A stretch of DNA of 64,000 nt from an uncultured Opitutia bacterium (lineage in GTDB: Bacteria; Verrucomicrobiota; Verrucomicrobiia; Opitutales; Opitutaceae): the NCBI GenBank assembly GCA_903827245.1, contig CAIKHO010000078.1, forward strand, positions 1 to 64,000. The letters run 5' to 3'. The notes below the pieces were generated by a model. It was not told the origin of the DNA and made no database searches. It saw nothing but the letters and a program-made list of their open reading frames with translations. A program made the translations under genes and the position numbers. This document shows, in pieces, positions 52,454 to 60,579 of the stretch. The first letter of the stretch is position 1; every line of letters begins with the position of its first letter.

Positions 52454-53068
52454 TCACTTTTCGCCGGCGAGCTTGTGCTCCAGCTTCTTGATCTTCGGGG
52501 CGATCACGTACGTGCAGTAGCCTTGGTTCGGGTTCTTCGCGAAATAGTCCTGATGGTAGTCTTCGGCGGGCCAGAATTTGGTCAGCGGCACGATCTCGGT
52601 CGTGATCGGGTCGCGGAAGACCTGCGACGCGGCATCGCGCGATTTCTCCGCCGCCGCCTTCTGCGCGTCGTTCGCGTAGAGGATGATCGAGCGGTACTGC
52701 GGCCCCTGGTCATTGCCCTGGCCGCCGACCTGCGTCGGGTTGTGCACCTGCCAGAAGAAATCCAGCAGCGCCGCCAGCGAGACTTTCGCCGGGTCATAGT
52801 CGATCTTGATGACCTCTGCGTGGCCCGTCACATGCGCGCAGACCTCCTCGTACGTCGGGTTGGGCTCCTTCCCCCCGGCATAGCCGCAGGTCACGGCCTT
52901 CACCCCGGGCAGGAGCTTGTAGGCGGCGTCGGTGCACCAGAAGCAGCCGCCGCCCAGGACGAGGGATTCGGTGGCGGACGGGGCCGTTGCCTCCGCCGCG
53001 CGGGATGGAGTGGTCGTCATAGAGAGAAGCGCCGCGGTCGCGGCCAAAGGGGCGAGGAATGATTTCAT
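52454..53068 (-). CDS. msrA: Secreted peptide methionine sulfoxide reductase A
   Basis: Reduces methionine-S-sulfoxide in proteins. The 204-residue product has a signal peptide (MKSFLAPLAATAALLSMTTT, cleaved near SRA) and the catalytic motif GGCFWCTDA, with YAGGKEPNPTYEEVCAHVTG, NDQGPQYRSIILYAND and PAEDYHQDYFAKNPNQGYC; the last Cys could be the resolving one. The start was placed at the signal peptide, as the longer frame runs through repeats. It probably repairs periplasmic or surface proteins. Confidence 0.94.
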   Translation of the reverse strand: MKSFLAPLAATAALLSMTTTPSRAAEATAPSATESLVLGGGCFWCTDAAYKLLPGVKAVTCGYAGGKEPNPTYEEVCAHVTGHAEVIKIDYDPAKVSLAALLDFFWQVHNPTQVGGQGNDQGPQYRSIILYANDAQKAAAEKSRDAASQVFRDPITTEIVPLTKFWPAEDYHQDYFAKNPNQGYCTYVIAPKIKKLEHKLAGEK

Positions 53069-53156
53069 GAGCTCGATAGGAAGAGCCGCCAGCCGGCCCG
53101 CGTATTCCCGGTTGCGTGCGATTCCAAGGGAAGCGAAGAATCGGAGATCTTCAACT

Positions 53157-53224
53157 GTAGGAGCGGCTTTACGCCGCGATGATCGGGCCGGCGTGGCACA
53201 CCATCGCGTCGTAAACCCGCGCTC
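53157..53224. repeat. REPIN-like inverted repeat, family A
   Basis: GTAGGAGCGGCTTTACGCCG starts at 53157 and pairs imperfectly with the right arm ATCGCGTCGTAAACCCGCGC ending near 53224. The left arm differs at one base from the copy at 40521-40594. It lies in the divergent gap between msrA and the S4-domain gene. Confidence 0.88.
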
Positions 53225-53250
53225 AAGGCCGATGAGGCCAAAGGCCACGA

Positions 53251-53347
53251 AATTTTTGCCACGAAAAGGCACCACATGACACAAAAAGAGATGCATTCAG
53301 GAAGGTTTGTTTTCGTGTCATTTCGTGCCTTTTCGTGGCAAAAAATC
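53251..53347. repeat. Inverted repeat, family F (TTTTTGCCACGAAAAGGCAC)
   Basis: AATTTTTGCCACGAAAAGGC (53251) and the right arm TTTCGTGCCTTTTCGTGGCA (from 53321) form a long stem of about 35 bases, with a 30-base centre. The same arms recur at 51714 and 51890. Its right end holds a GTG that could be read as the start of the next gene. Confidence 0.9.
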
Positions 53348-53355
53348 CGATTCCC

Positions 53356-53742
53356 GTGACCGCTCCCTCCACCAACGACTGCCGGCTGGACAAATGGCTC
53401 TGGAGCGTACGCGTGTTCAAGACCCGCCCCGAGGCGACGGACGCCTGCCGGGCCGGCAAGGTCCTGGTCGACACCCTCGAGGCCAAGCCGGGCCGCGACG
53501 TTCACGTGGGCGAGATCGTCAGCGTCAAGGTCGGCCTCGTGCAGCGCACGCTCAAGGTCCTCGGCCTGCCACGCACCCGGGTCGGAGCCAAGCTGCTGTC
53601 CGAATTCCTGGAGGATCTCACACCCGCAGCGGAGTACGAGCGCGCCAAGCAGGCCGGCCTCGAGCACATGCTCGCCCGCGAACGCGGCCGCCCGACGAAA
53701 AAGGACCGCCGGGACATGTCGCAGCTCTTCGGGTTCGAATGA
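53356..53742 (+). CDS. hslR: S4-domain RNA-binding protein, Hsp15 type
   Basis: Hsp15 binds 50S subunits carrying stalled nascent chains. From GTG at 53356 the product has 128 residues with an N-terminal S4 domain (CRLDKWLWSVRVFKTRPEAT, DACRAGKVLVD) and a basic C-terminus (RERGRPTKKDRRDMSQLFGF), both as in E. coli HslR (133). The frame also begins at a GTG at 53335 (MAKNPIPV...), but that codon lies within the family-F repeat, so I prefer the later start. No strong ribosome binding site is visible for either. Confidence 0.85.
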   Translation: MTAPSTNDCRLDKWLWSVRVFKTRPEATDACRAGKVLVDTLEAKPGRDVHVGEIVSVKVGLVQRTLKVLGLPRTRVGAKLLSEFLEDLTPAAEYERAKQAGLEHMLARERGRPTKKDRRDMSQLFGFE

Positions 53743-53754
53743 GGAGCCACCTCT

Positions 53755-53840
53755 ACTCGGATCGACCTCGGCTCCCCTCCTGTGCAACGGATCGGGATCG
53801 GAAGCTTTACAGGAGGCAATCCGAGGGAGAACCAAGGACG
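53755..53840 (+). repeat. Dispersed repeat, family G (copy 1)
   Basis: This block (CTCGGATCGACCTCGGCTCC ... GATCGGAAGCTTTACAGGAG ... AATCCGAGGGAGAACC) recurs in the same orientation at 61473-61570. Pieces of the left part (CTCGGATCG, CCTCGG) appear in inverse form in the right part but in a changed order, so it folds only in part. Confidence 0.82.
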
Positions 53841-53878
53841 GAAAAAGCCCGTATTTTCGCACTCCATCGGAATTTTTG

Positions 53879-53946
53879 GCCACTGATTACACAGATGGGC
53901 ACAAATTAATCCGGTCTTTATCTGTGCCATCTGTGTAATCAGTGGC
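53879..53946. repeat. Inverted repeat (CACTGATTACACAGAT)
   Basis: GCCACTGATTACACAGATGG at 53879 pairs with CATCTGTGTAATCAGTGGC ending at 53946, with a loop of about 20 bases. It lies between the S4-domain gene and the end of ettA, and could act as a two-way terminator. Confidence 0.9.
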
Positions 53947-53995
53947 AAACAAGGATCGGGATCGATCCGGCAGATTAGGGAAAGGTCAACCCGCC

Positions 53996-55681
53996 CTACC
54001 GCGTCAGCTTGCGGTACTTGATCCGGTGTGGCTGGTCCGCCTCCTTGCCCTTGCGGCGGCGGAAGTCCTCTAGGTAGCTCGAATAGTTGCCGTTGAACCA
54101 GTGGACAGTGCTGTCGCCCTCGAACGCCAGGATGTGCGTCGCCACGCGGTCGAGGAACCAGCGGTCGTGCGACACCACCACCGCGCAGCCAGCGAAGTTC
54201 TCCAGCCCCTCCTCCAGCGCGCGGATCGAGTTCACATCGAGGTCGTTGGTCGGCTCGTCGAGCAGGATCAGGTTGGCCCCACTCTTCAGCAGCCGCGCAA
54301 GGTGCACGCGGTTGCGCTCGCCGCCGGAGAGCACGCCGACCTTCTTCTGCTGGTCCGCCCCGGTGAAGCCGAACTGCGCGCAATAGGCGCGGCTATTCAG
54401 CTCCCGCCCGGGCATCCGGATGATCTCCTCGCCGCCGCTGATCGCCTGCCAGATCGTCTCGCCATCGGGCAGCGAGTCGCGCGACTGGTCGACGTGCGCG
54501 ATTTTCACCGTGTCGCCCACCCGCAGCGTGCCGGAGTCCGGCTTCTCCGCCGCCGTGATTAGCCGGAACATCGTGGTCTTGCCTGCGCCGTTCGGGCCGA
54601 TCACGCCGACGATTCCGCCGGGCGGCAGCGAGAAATTCACGTTCTCGAACAGCACGTTGTCGCCGTAACTCTTGGCGAGTGCCTGTGCCTCGACCACCAG
54701 CGTGCCCAGCCGCGGTCCCGGCGGGATAAGCAGCTCAAACTCCCGCTCTTTCTCGGCCACGTTCTGATTCAGCATGCTCTCATACGCGCTGATGCGCGCC
54801 TGCGACTTGGCCACGCGCGCCTTGGCCGACTTCCGGATCCACTCCAGCTCGCGCGCCATCGCCTTCTGGCGGCGGTCCTCCGTGCGCTGCTCGACCGCCG
54901 CGCGGGCCTGTTTCTGCTCCAGCCACTGCGAATAATTACCCTTCCATGGGATGCCGTGGCCGTAGGAGAGCTCCAGGATCCACTGCGCAACATTATCCAG
55001 AAAGTAGCGGTCGTGCGTCACCGCAATGACCGTGCCCTCGTAGCGCGCCAGATGCTGCTCGAGCCAGTGGACGCTCTCGGCGTCGAGGTGATTGGTCGGC
55101 TCGTCGAGCAGCAGGATCGAAGGCTTCTGCAAGAGCAGCCGCGCCAGCGCGACGCGCCGGCGTTCACCGCCGGAAAGCTTGTCCACGGGCTGGTCGGGCG
55201 GCGGGCACCGCAGTGCATCCATCGCCATCTCCACCTGCGGGGCGACATCCCATGCGCCGAGCGCGTCGATCTTCTCCTGCAATTCGCCCTGCTTCGTCAT
55301 GATCGCATCCTTGGCCTTGTCGTCCGCGGCCTCATTGAGTTCGTCCCAGGTGGCATCGTAAGCCGCGGTAAGATCGGTCAGATGCTTCACGCCTTCCTCG
55401 ACGCATGCGCGCACGGTCGCGCCGGGCGTGAGGTGCGGCTCCTGCTCGAGGAGGCCGATGGAATAGCCCGGCTCAAAATGAACGCGGCCGTCGATCTCCT
55501 TGTCGCGCCCCGCGAGGATGCGCAGGAGGGAGGACTTGCCCGAGCCATTCAGGCCGAGGACGCCGATCTTCGCGCCGTAGTAAAACGACAGCGAGATATC
55601 GCGGAGGATTTCCTTGCGCTCGATCTTCTTCGAGACGCCGAGCATCGAGAAAATGATCTTGGGCTCGTCGGGCTTGGCCAT
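53996..55681 (-). CDS. ettA: ABC-F translation factor EttA
   Basis: Energy-dependent translational throttle that binds the E site. The 561-residue product has two ATP-binding cassettes: Walker A GLNGSGKSSLLRILAG (about residue 40), signature LSGGERRRVALARLLLQ, LLLDEPTNHLDAESV; the second has GPNGAGKTTMFRL and LSGGERNRVHLARLLK with LLDEPTNDLDVNS. Between them lies the arm/linker (ELEWIRKSAKARVAKSQARI, basic helices). The C-terminus (RRKGKEADQPHRIKYRKLTR) matches EttA. The start MAKPDEPK at 55681 is favoured; an ATG three codons earlier is also possible. It is transcribed toward the S4-domain gene and ends at the inverted repeat. Confidence 0.95.
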   Translation of the reverse strand: MAKPDEPKIIFSMLGVSKKIERKEILRDISLSFYYGAKIGVLGLNGSGKSSLLRILAGRDKEIDGRVHFEPGYSIGLLEQEPHLTPGATVRACVEEGVKHLTDLTAAYDATWDELNEAADDKAKDAIMTKQGELQEKIDALGAWDVAPQVEMAMDALRCPPPDQPVDKLSGGERRRVALARLLLQKPSILLLDEPTNHLDAESVHWLEQHLARYEGTVIAVTHDRYFLDNVAQWILELSYGHGIPWKGNYSQWLEQKQARAAVEQRTEDRRQKAMARELEWIRKSAKARVAKSQARISAYESMLNQNVAEKEREFELLIPPGPRLGTLVVEAQALAKSYGDNVLFENVNFSLPPGGIVGVIGPNGAGKTTMFRLITAAEKPDSGTLRVGDTVKIAHVDQSRDSLPDGETIWQAISGGEEIIRMPGRELNSRAYCAQFGFTGADQQKKVGVLSGGERNRVHLARLLKSGANLILLDEPTNDLDVNSIRALEEGLENFAGCAVVVSHDRWFLDRVATHILAFEGDSTVHWFNGNYSSYLEDFRRRKGKEADQPHRIKYRKLTR

Positions 55682-56218
55682 GCGAGCCACTCAAGCGGAC
55701 GCCGACCACGCCGCAAGCCCATCGTGCCTCATTTCCAATCAAGTTTCACGCAGAGGCGCCATGGCGCGGAGCGGGATCGGGAAATTGATCCTCCTAAACT
55801 CCGCCGTCCAATTTGAACCACGGAGACGCAAAGCGCACAGAGCAGAAATTTTATGGAGCAGATCGGCCGACGGGGCTTTCATCTGCGTGATGAACACGCT
55901 TTTGTCCCTTTTGCCGGCTTTGCCTCTGTGCTCTCAGTGCCTTTGTGGTTCAACCGCGGATTTTAGGTTGAATTCTTCTTGAGACAAAGAACTCGGCAGC
56001 CCGGAAATATTCGCTCCGCACCCCATTCACCCAGTCTCCCTGGTCTGCTCAGCGCCTCCGCGCCTCTGCGCGAAACCCTTCCCCTTCTTTCAAACCCCCG
56101 CCTTGCCTCCAACCCATCCTCCCCGCAACTTTCCCCTTGGCTTACCTGTCCCCCGCCTGTCCGCCCTAGCTTCAGCGACGGCGGCTCCCCCTGTCTCCCG
56201 TTTACTGTCTACCGTCCC
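55682..56218. repeat. Nested repeat block in the ettA-araF divergent gap
   Basis: The 537-base gap has no gene. Outer arms TTTCACGCAGAGGCGCCATG (55744) and GCGCCTCCGCGCCTCTGCGC (ending about 56075) are inverted to each other. They enclose another pair, TTGAACCACGGAGACGCAAA (55814) and CTCTCAGTGCCTTTGTGGTT (ending 55953). The promoters of both flanking genes must be here, but I find no clear -35/-10 pair. No AraC-type site is recognised. Confidence 0.8.
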
Positions 56219-57232
56219 ATGAAATCCCTCCCCCGCTGCTCCCGCTTCGCCACGCTTGCCGGCCTCGGCCTGATCACGCTGGCCTCGCTCCTCACCCCCG
56301 CCGCCGTCGCGGCCGACCAGCCAGTCAAGATCGGCTTCGTCGTGAAGCAGCCCGAGGAGCCCTGGTTTGTGCTCGAGTGGAAATTCGCCGGCCAGGCCGC
56401 GAAGGATCTCGGTTTCACCCTCATCAAGATCGGCGCGACCGACGGCGACAAGGTCCTCAGCGCGATCGACAACCTCGCCGCCAACGGCGCGCAGGGCTTC
56501 GTCATCTGCACGCCCGACACCCGACTCGGGCCGGGCATCGTCGCCAAGGCCAAGTCGGACAACCTCAAGCTCATCACCGTCGACGACCAGCTCATCGGCG
56601 CCGACGGCAAGCCGATGCTCGCCGTCCACCATCTCGGCATCTCCGCCACCAAGATCGGCCAGAAGGTCGGGGCCACCCTCATCGAGCAGATGAAGCAGCG
56701 CGGCTGGGTCGCCGCCGACACCGCCGTCTGCGCCGTGACGTTCGAGGAACTTGCCACCGCCAAGGAGCGTACCGACGGCGCCATCGACGCCATCCTCGCC
56801 TCCGGTTTCGCCAAGGACCGCATCTACAAGGCGCCGCAGCGCACAAGCGACATTCCCGGCGCCTTCGACGCCGTTACAATCCTGCTCACCCAGAAGCCCA
56901 ACGTGAAGCACTGGCTGATCTGCGGCATGAACGATAGCGCCGTGCTCGGCGCCGTGCGCGCGATCGAGCAGCGTGGCTTCACGGCCGACAGCTGCGTCGG
57001 CGTCGGCATCAACGGCACCGACTGCATCGCCGAACTTGAGCGGACCACGCCGACCTCCTTCTACGGCTCCATGCTCAACTCGGCCAAGGCCCACGGCTAC
57101 CAGACGGCCGAGATGATGTTTCACTGGATCAAGGACGGCAAGGAACCGCCCCTCGACACCCGCACGGTCAGCGTGCTGATCACCCGCGACAACTTCCGCC
57201 AGGTGCTCAAGGAGCAGGGTATTCGGGACTGA
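56219..57232 (+). CDS. araF: L-arabinose-binding periplasmic protein
   Basis: Substrate-binding part of the L-arabinose ABC transporter. The 337-residue product has a signal peptide (FATLAGLGLITLASLLTPAA, cleaved near AVAA) and then aligns closely with E. coli AraF: IGFVVKQPEEPWFVLEWKFA, AANGAQGFVICTPDTRLGPG, DDQLIGADGKPM, QRTSDIPGAFDAV, KHWLICGMNDSAVLGAVRAI. The sugar-contact residues visible in these motifs (K, E, D, N, R) agree. The start at 56219 is the only Met before the signal. It is the first gene of araFGH; araG follows after a 72-base repeat. Confidence 0.95.
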   Translation: MKSLPRCSRFATLAGLGLITLASLLTPAAVAADQPVKIGFVVKQPEEPWFVLEWKFAGQAAKDLGFTLIKIGATDGDKVLSAIDNLAANGAQGFVICTPDTRLGPGIVAKAKSDNLKLITVDDQLIGADGKPMLAVHHLGISATKIGQKVGATLIEQMKQRGWVAADTAVCAVTFEELATAKERTDGAIDAILASGFAKDRIYKAPQRTSDIPGAFDAVTILLTQKPNVKHWLICGMNDSAVLGAVRAIEQRGFTADSCVGVGINGTDCIAELERTTPTSFYGSMLNSAKAHGYQTAEMMFHWIKDGKEPPLDTRTVSVLITRDNFRQVLKEQGIRD

Positions 57233-57233
57233 G

Positions 57234-57291
57234 GTAGAGGCGCACCTTGCGTGCGCCCTCCGATCCGGGCGTCCGCCAGGAACGCCCCTAA
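57234..57291. repeat. REPIN-like inverted repeat, family B, between araF and araG
   Basis: GTAGAGGCGCACCTTGCGTG (left) pairs imperfectly with GTCCGCCAGGAACGCCCCTA (right). It starts two bases after the araF stop and ends 13 bases before the araG start, so it must be part of the operon mRNA. Confidence 0.88.
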
Positions 57292-57304
57292 GATTCGATC
57301 CGCC

Positions 57305-58810
57305 ATGACCGCCCCCTGCCTAGCGTTCCACCGCGTCTCGATGGAATTCCCCGGCGTCAAGGCGCTGGACGACGTCTCCTTCGGCGTGTCCGCGGGCTCG
57401 GTCCACGCCCTGATGGGCGAGAACGGCGCCGGCAAGTCCACCTTGCTCAAGATCCTCAGCGGCGCCTACACCCCGTCCGGCGGCTCACTCCTGATCGACG
57501 GCCAGCCGCGCGTCTTCACCTCCACGGCCGACGCCCTCGCCGCAGGCGTCGCCGTGATCTACCAGGAGCTGCATCTGGTGCCCGAGATGAGCGTCGCAGA
57601 GAACCTTTTCCTTGGACACCTGCCCCAGCGCCTTGGTGTCGTGAACCGGGCCGCCCTCGCCGAGGCCGCGCGCCGGCAGCTCGAACTCATTGGCGAATCG
57701 ATCGACCCATGGACCAAGGTCGGCCGCCTCCCCCTCGCCCAGCGGCAGATGGTCGAGATCGCCAAGGCGCTCACGCGCGGCGCTCGCATCATCGCCTTCG
57801 ATGAGCCCACCAGCAGCCTCTCCGACCGCGAGGTGCGCCGTCTCTTCGGCATCATCCGCGAGCTCAAGGCCCGCGGCTGCGCCATCCTCTACGTCTCGCA
57901 CCGCATGGAGGAAATCTTCGAGCTCTGCGACCACCTCACCATCCTGCGCGACGGCCGGCACGTCGAGTCGGCCGGCCTGGCCTCGTTCACCCGCGACCGC
58001 GTCGTCCAGCGCATGGTCGGCCGCGAACTCGCCAATATTTACAACTACACTCCGCGCCCGCGCGCCGGCTCGGGTCTGGCCGTCAAGGGCCTCGCCGGCC
58101 CCGGCCTCGCCGCGCCCTGCTCGTTCTCAGCGGAGGCCGGCGAGATTTTCGGCTTCTTTGGCCTCGTCGGCGCCGGCCGAAGCGAGCTGTTGCGGCTCAT
58201 CTACGGCGCCGCCTTGAAAACCGCCGGCAGCGTGTCCGTCGCCGGCCGAACCGTCGCCATCACCTCCCCGCGCGAGGCCATCCGCGCCGGCATCGTGCTC
58301 TGTCCCGAGGACCGCAAAAAGGAGGGCATCGTCCCCGTCCGTTCCGTCCTCGAAAACACCAACCTCAGCGCCCGCCGCCGGCACGCGCGCGGCGGCATCC
58401 TCATCGACGAGGCGTGGGAACATGCCAACGCCACCCGTCGTACCGAGCAGCTGCGCGTGAAGACGCCCTCGCTGCGCCAGCTCATCCGCAACCTCTCCGG
58501 CGGCAACCAGCAGAAGGTCATCCTCGGCCGCTGGCTGTCCGAGACCGTGAAGGTCATCCTGCTCGACGAGCCCACCCGCGGCATCGACATCGGCGCCAAG
58601 AGCGAGATCTACGCCATCATGCAGGACCTCGCCCGGCAGGGGGTGTGCGTGATCGTCGTCTCGAGCGAACTGCCCGAGGTGCTCGGCGTGGCCGACCGCA
58701 TCGCCGTCATGCGCCAGGGCTGCATTGCCGCCATCCTTGACCGCGCCGACGCCACCGAGGAAAAGCTCCTCAAGCTCGCCCTCCCCGTCGAAACCGCCCG
58801 CGCGAGCTGA
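57305..58810 (+). CDS. araG: L-arabinose import ATP-binding protein
   Basis: Double-cassette ATPase of the CUT2 class. The 501-residue product has the first cassette with GENGAGKSTLLKILSG, AVIYQELHLVPEMSVAENLF, PLAQRQMVEIAKALTRGARI and DEPTSSLSDREV, and the second with FFGLVGAGRSELLRLIYGAA, NLSGGNQQKVILGRWLSETV and DEPTRGIDIGAKSEIYAIMQ; the second Walker A lacks the Lys (GAGRSE), as is usual in this class. The start MTAPCLAFHRVSMEFPGVKA was chosen since upstream codons are in the repeat. It sits between araF and araH. Confidence 0.95.
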   Translation: MTAPCLAFHRVSMEFPGVKALDDVSFGVSAGSVHALMGENGAGKSTLLKILSGAYTPSGGSLLIDGQPRVFTSTADALAAGVAVIYQELHLVPEMSVAENLFLGHLPQRLGVVNRAALAEAARRQLELIGESIDPWTKVGRLPLAQRQMVEIAKALTRGARIIAFDEPTSSLSDREVRRLFGIIRELKARGCAILYVSHRMEEIFELCDHLTILRDGRHVESAGLASFTRDRVVQRMVGRELANIYNYTPRPRAGSGLAVKGLAGPGLAAPCSFSAEAGEIFGFFGLVGAGRSELLRLIYGAALKTAGSVSVAGRTVAITSPREAIRAGIVLCPEDRKKEGIVPVRSVLENTNLSARRRHARGGILIDEAWEHANATRRTEQLRVKTPSLRQLIRNLSGGNQQKVILGRWLSETVKVILLDEPTRGIDIGAKSEIYAIMQDLARQGVCVIVVSSELPEVLGVADRIAVMRQGCIAAILDRADATEEKLLKLALPVETARAS

Positions 58811-58851
58811 CTGCCATGGCTCATCTCATTTCCCTCTTCGCGTCGGTTCCG

Positions 58852-59024
58852 AGGTGGAACGCGTTGTCCTCAACGCGTTGGTTCGGTAGGAGCCGCGACA
58901 TCCCTGTCGCGCTCGGCGATCGGGAGGCCGCCGCTCCAGCTCGATCCCAGACTGTAGGGCGGATCGAAGACCTGACCTGCTCATACCGCGCCCAACAACG
59001 CGTTGGGGACAACGCGTTCCACCT
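58852..59024. repeat. Inverted repeat of family C with a family-D element inside, between araG and araH
   Basis: AGGTGGAACGCGTTGTCCTC (arm 58852-58880) and the arm at 58996-59024 (ACAACGCGTTCCACCT end) match at 28 of 29 bases. Between them stands a family-D element, GTAGGAGCCGCGACATCCCT to CCGCCGCTCC (58886-58938). The whole lies within the 281-base gap between araG and araH; no gene is seen there. Confidence 0.92.
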
Positions 59025-59091
59025 GGCTCTCGTTCATCCGGCGATAAACCGACGCCTTTGCTAGTTCACCCGCGCTCTCTCGCTCTTCTTC

Positions 59092-60093
59092 ATGGCTTCA
59101 GCCCCCTCCCCTTCCCGCAAGGCTCTCGCCACCTTCCTCGACAAGGCCGGCATGCTGGTCGTGCTCGCGATCCTGTTCGTCGCCTGCTCGTTCTACGTCG
59201 ATAATTTTTTCTCGTGGGCGAACATGCGCGGCCTCGCCCTCGCCGTCTCGATGACCGGCATGGTCGCGTGCACCATGCTGTTCTGCCTGGCCGCCGGCGA
59301 TTTCGATCTCTCCATCGGCTCCGTCGTCGCCTGCGCAGGCGTGCTGGCCGCCGTGGTAATGAACCAGACCGACAGCATCACCCTCGGCGTGCTCGCCGGC
59401 CTCGGCGCCGGCGCGCTCGTCGGCTTCGTCAACGGCTACGTCGTCGCCCGCCTGCGGATCAACGCCCTGATCACCACGCTGGCGACGATGCAGATCGTCC
59501 GCGGCCTCGGCTACCTCGTCTCCAACGGCATCGCGGTCGGCATCCAGCGCGAGGGATTCTTCTCCCTCGGCAACTCCATGTTCCCCGGCCGCGAATTTTC
59601 GATTTTCGGCACGACCTTCCGCGGCGTGCCCACGCCGGTGCTGATCACCGCCGGGTGCTTCATCCTGTTCGGCTTCATCCTGAACCGGACCGTGTTCGGG
59701 CGCGACACCCTCGCGGTCGGCGGCAACCCCGAGGCCGCCCACCTCGCCGGCATCGCCGTCGACCGCATCAAGATCATCATCTTCACCGCCCAGGGCATGA
59801 TGGCCGCGTTCGCCGGCATCGTGCTCGCCTCGCGCGTGACGAGCGGCCAGCCCAAGACCTCCGAGGGCTTCGAGCTGGAGGTCATCTCCGCATGCGTGCT
59901 CGGCGGCGTGTCGCTCACCGGCGGCGTCGGCAGCATGGCCTTCGTGATCGCCGGCGTGCTCATCATGGGCATCGTGCAGAACGCGATGAACCTGCTGAAC
60001 GTACCCACGTTCTACCAGTACGTCGCCCGCGGCGCGATCTTGCTGGCGGCGGTACTTTTCGATCGCTGGAAACGCCGCAAGGGTGCGGGGTGA
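59092..60093 (+). CDS. araH: L-arabinose transport permease
   Basis: CUT2-class permease of the arabinose importer. The 333-residue product has about 9 hydrophobic helices and the family segments LAAGDFDLSIGSVVACAGVL, ALVGFVNGYVVARLRINALI, NALITTLATMQIVRGLGYL, FGRDTLAVGGNPEAAHLAGI and ISACVLGGVSLTGGVGSMAF. Length is close to E. coli AraH (328). It follows araG after a repeat-filled gap, so it may need its own ribosome loading or be expressed at a lower level than araF. No araBAD genes or AraC/AraR regulator are in the window. Confidence 0.94.
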   Translation: MASAPSPSRKALATFLDKAGMLVVLAILFVACSFYVDNFFSWANMRGLALAVSMTGMVACTMLFCLAAGDFDLSIGSVVACAGVLAAVVMNQTDSITLGVLAGLGAGALVGFVNGYVVARLRINALITTLATMQIVRGLGYLVSNGIAVGIQREGFFSLGNSMFPGREFSIFGTTFRGVPTPVLITAGCFILFGFILNRTVFGRDTLAVGGNPEAAHLAGIAVDRIKIIIFTAQGMMAAFAGIVLASRVTSGQPKTSEGFELEVISACVLGGVSLTGGVGSMAFVIAGVLIMGIVQNAMNLLNVPTFYQYVARGAILLAAVLFDRWKRRKGAG

Positions 60094-60104
60094 GGTAGGG
60101 CCAT

Positions 60105-60310
60105 AGTTGGTAGTTCGTAATCGGTAGTTCGTAATCGGTAGTTGGGAATTGGGAATTGGGCCGGGGCTGAATGTTGGGCTTTGCGTTTGTAGTCCCGGCT
60201 TCAGTCGGAATCCGGAACCGGCTAAAGTCGGGACTACAAACGGAAAATCGTAAAAATGTACCCCTGCCCCAATTCCTAATTCCCAACTACCAATTACGAA
60301 CCACCAACTT
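60105..60310. repeat. Nested inverted repeat after araH
   Basis: Outer arms: AGTTGGTAGTTCGTAATCGG (60105; the unit GTAGTTCGTAATCG is doubled) and CTACCAATTACGAACCACCA (ending near 60310). Inside, GTAGTCCCGGCTTCAGTCGG (60189) pairs with the right arm GGCTAAAGTCGGGACTAC ending 60237; both ends are GTAG/CTAC. No gene is seen in this 216-base gap. Confidence 0.9.
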
Positions 60311-60579
60311 CACGCACCCTGCCTTGGCGCCGCCGTCACCCGTTCCAGCTCCGCCAGAAATCCCATCGCCTCCTCCCGGTTCGCACCGCACATGGCGTCG
60401 TTCGGCCGCAGACTCCTGCAGACCGCCGGCCGCTCCAGCCGGCCGAACAGCGCGCACCGGTAATCCGGCAGCAGTTGCACGCACGGGATCCCCGCCGGCT
60501 TGCCGTGGGGCATGCCGGGAATCGGCGACGAGATCGAGGGCGCGATGCAGCACGCGCCACAGCCGGGACGGCATTCCAC
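60310..60579 (-). CDS. YkgJ-type cysteine-cluster protein
   Basis: The 89-residue product, from GTG at 60579, begins MECRPGCGACCIAPSISSPI and contains eight cysteines, including the CxxxCxxCC-like cluster, LPDYRCALFGRLERPAVCRS and the end NDAMCGANREEAMGFLAELE. It matches the short YkgJ/UPF0153 proteins thought to bind zinc or iron. The frame is open far upstream, but that part is repeat DNA with no family match. The function is unproven. The stop lies beside the end of the nested repeat. Confidence 0.85.
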   Translation of the reverse strand: MECRPGCGACCIAPSISSPIPGMPHGKPAGIPCVQLLPDYRCALFGRLERPAVCRSLRPNDAMCGANREEAMGFLAELERVTAAPRQGA

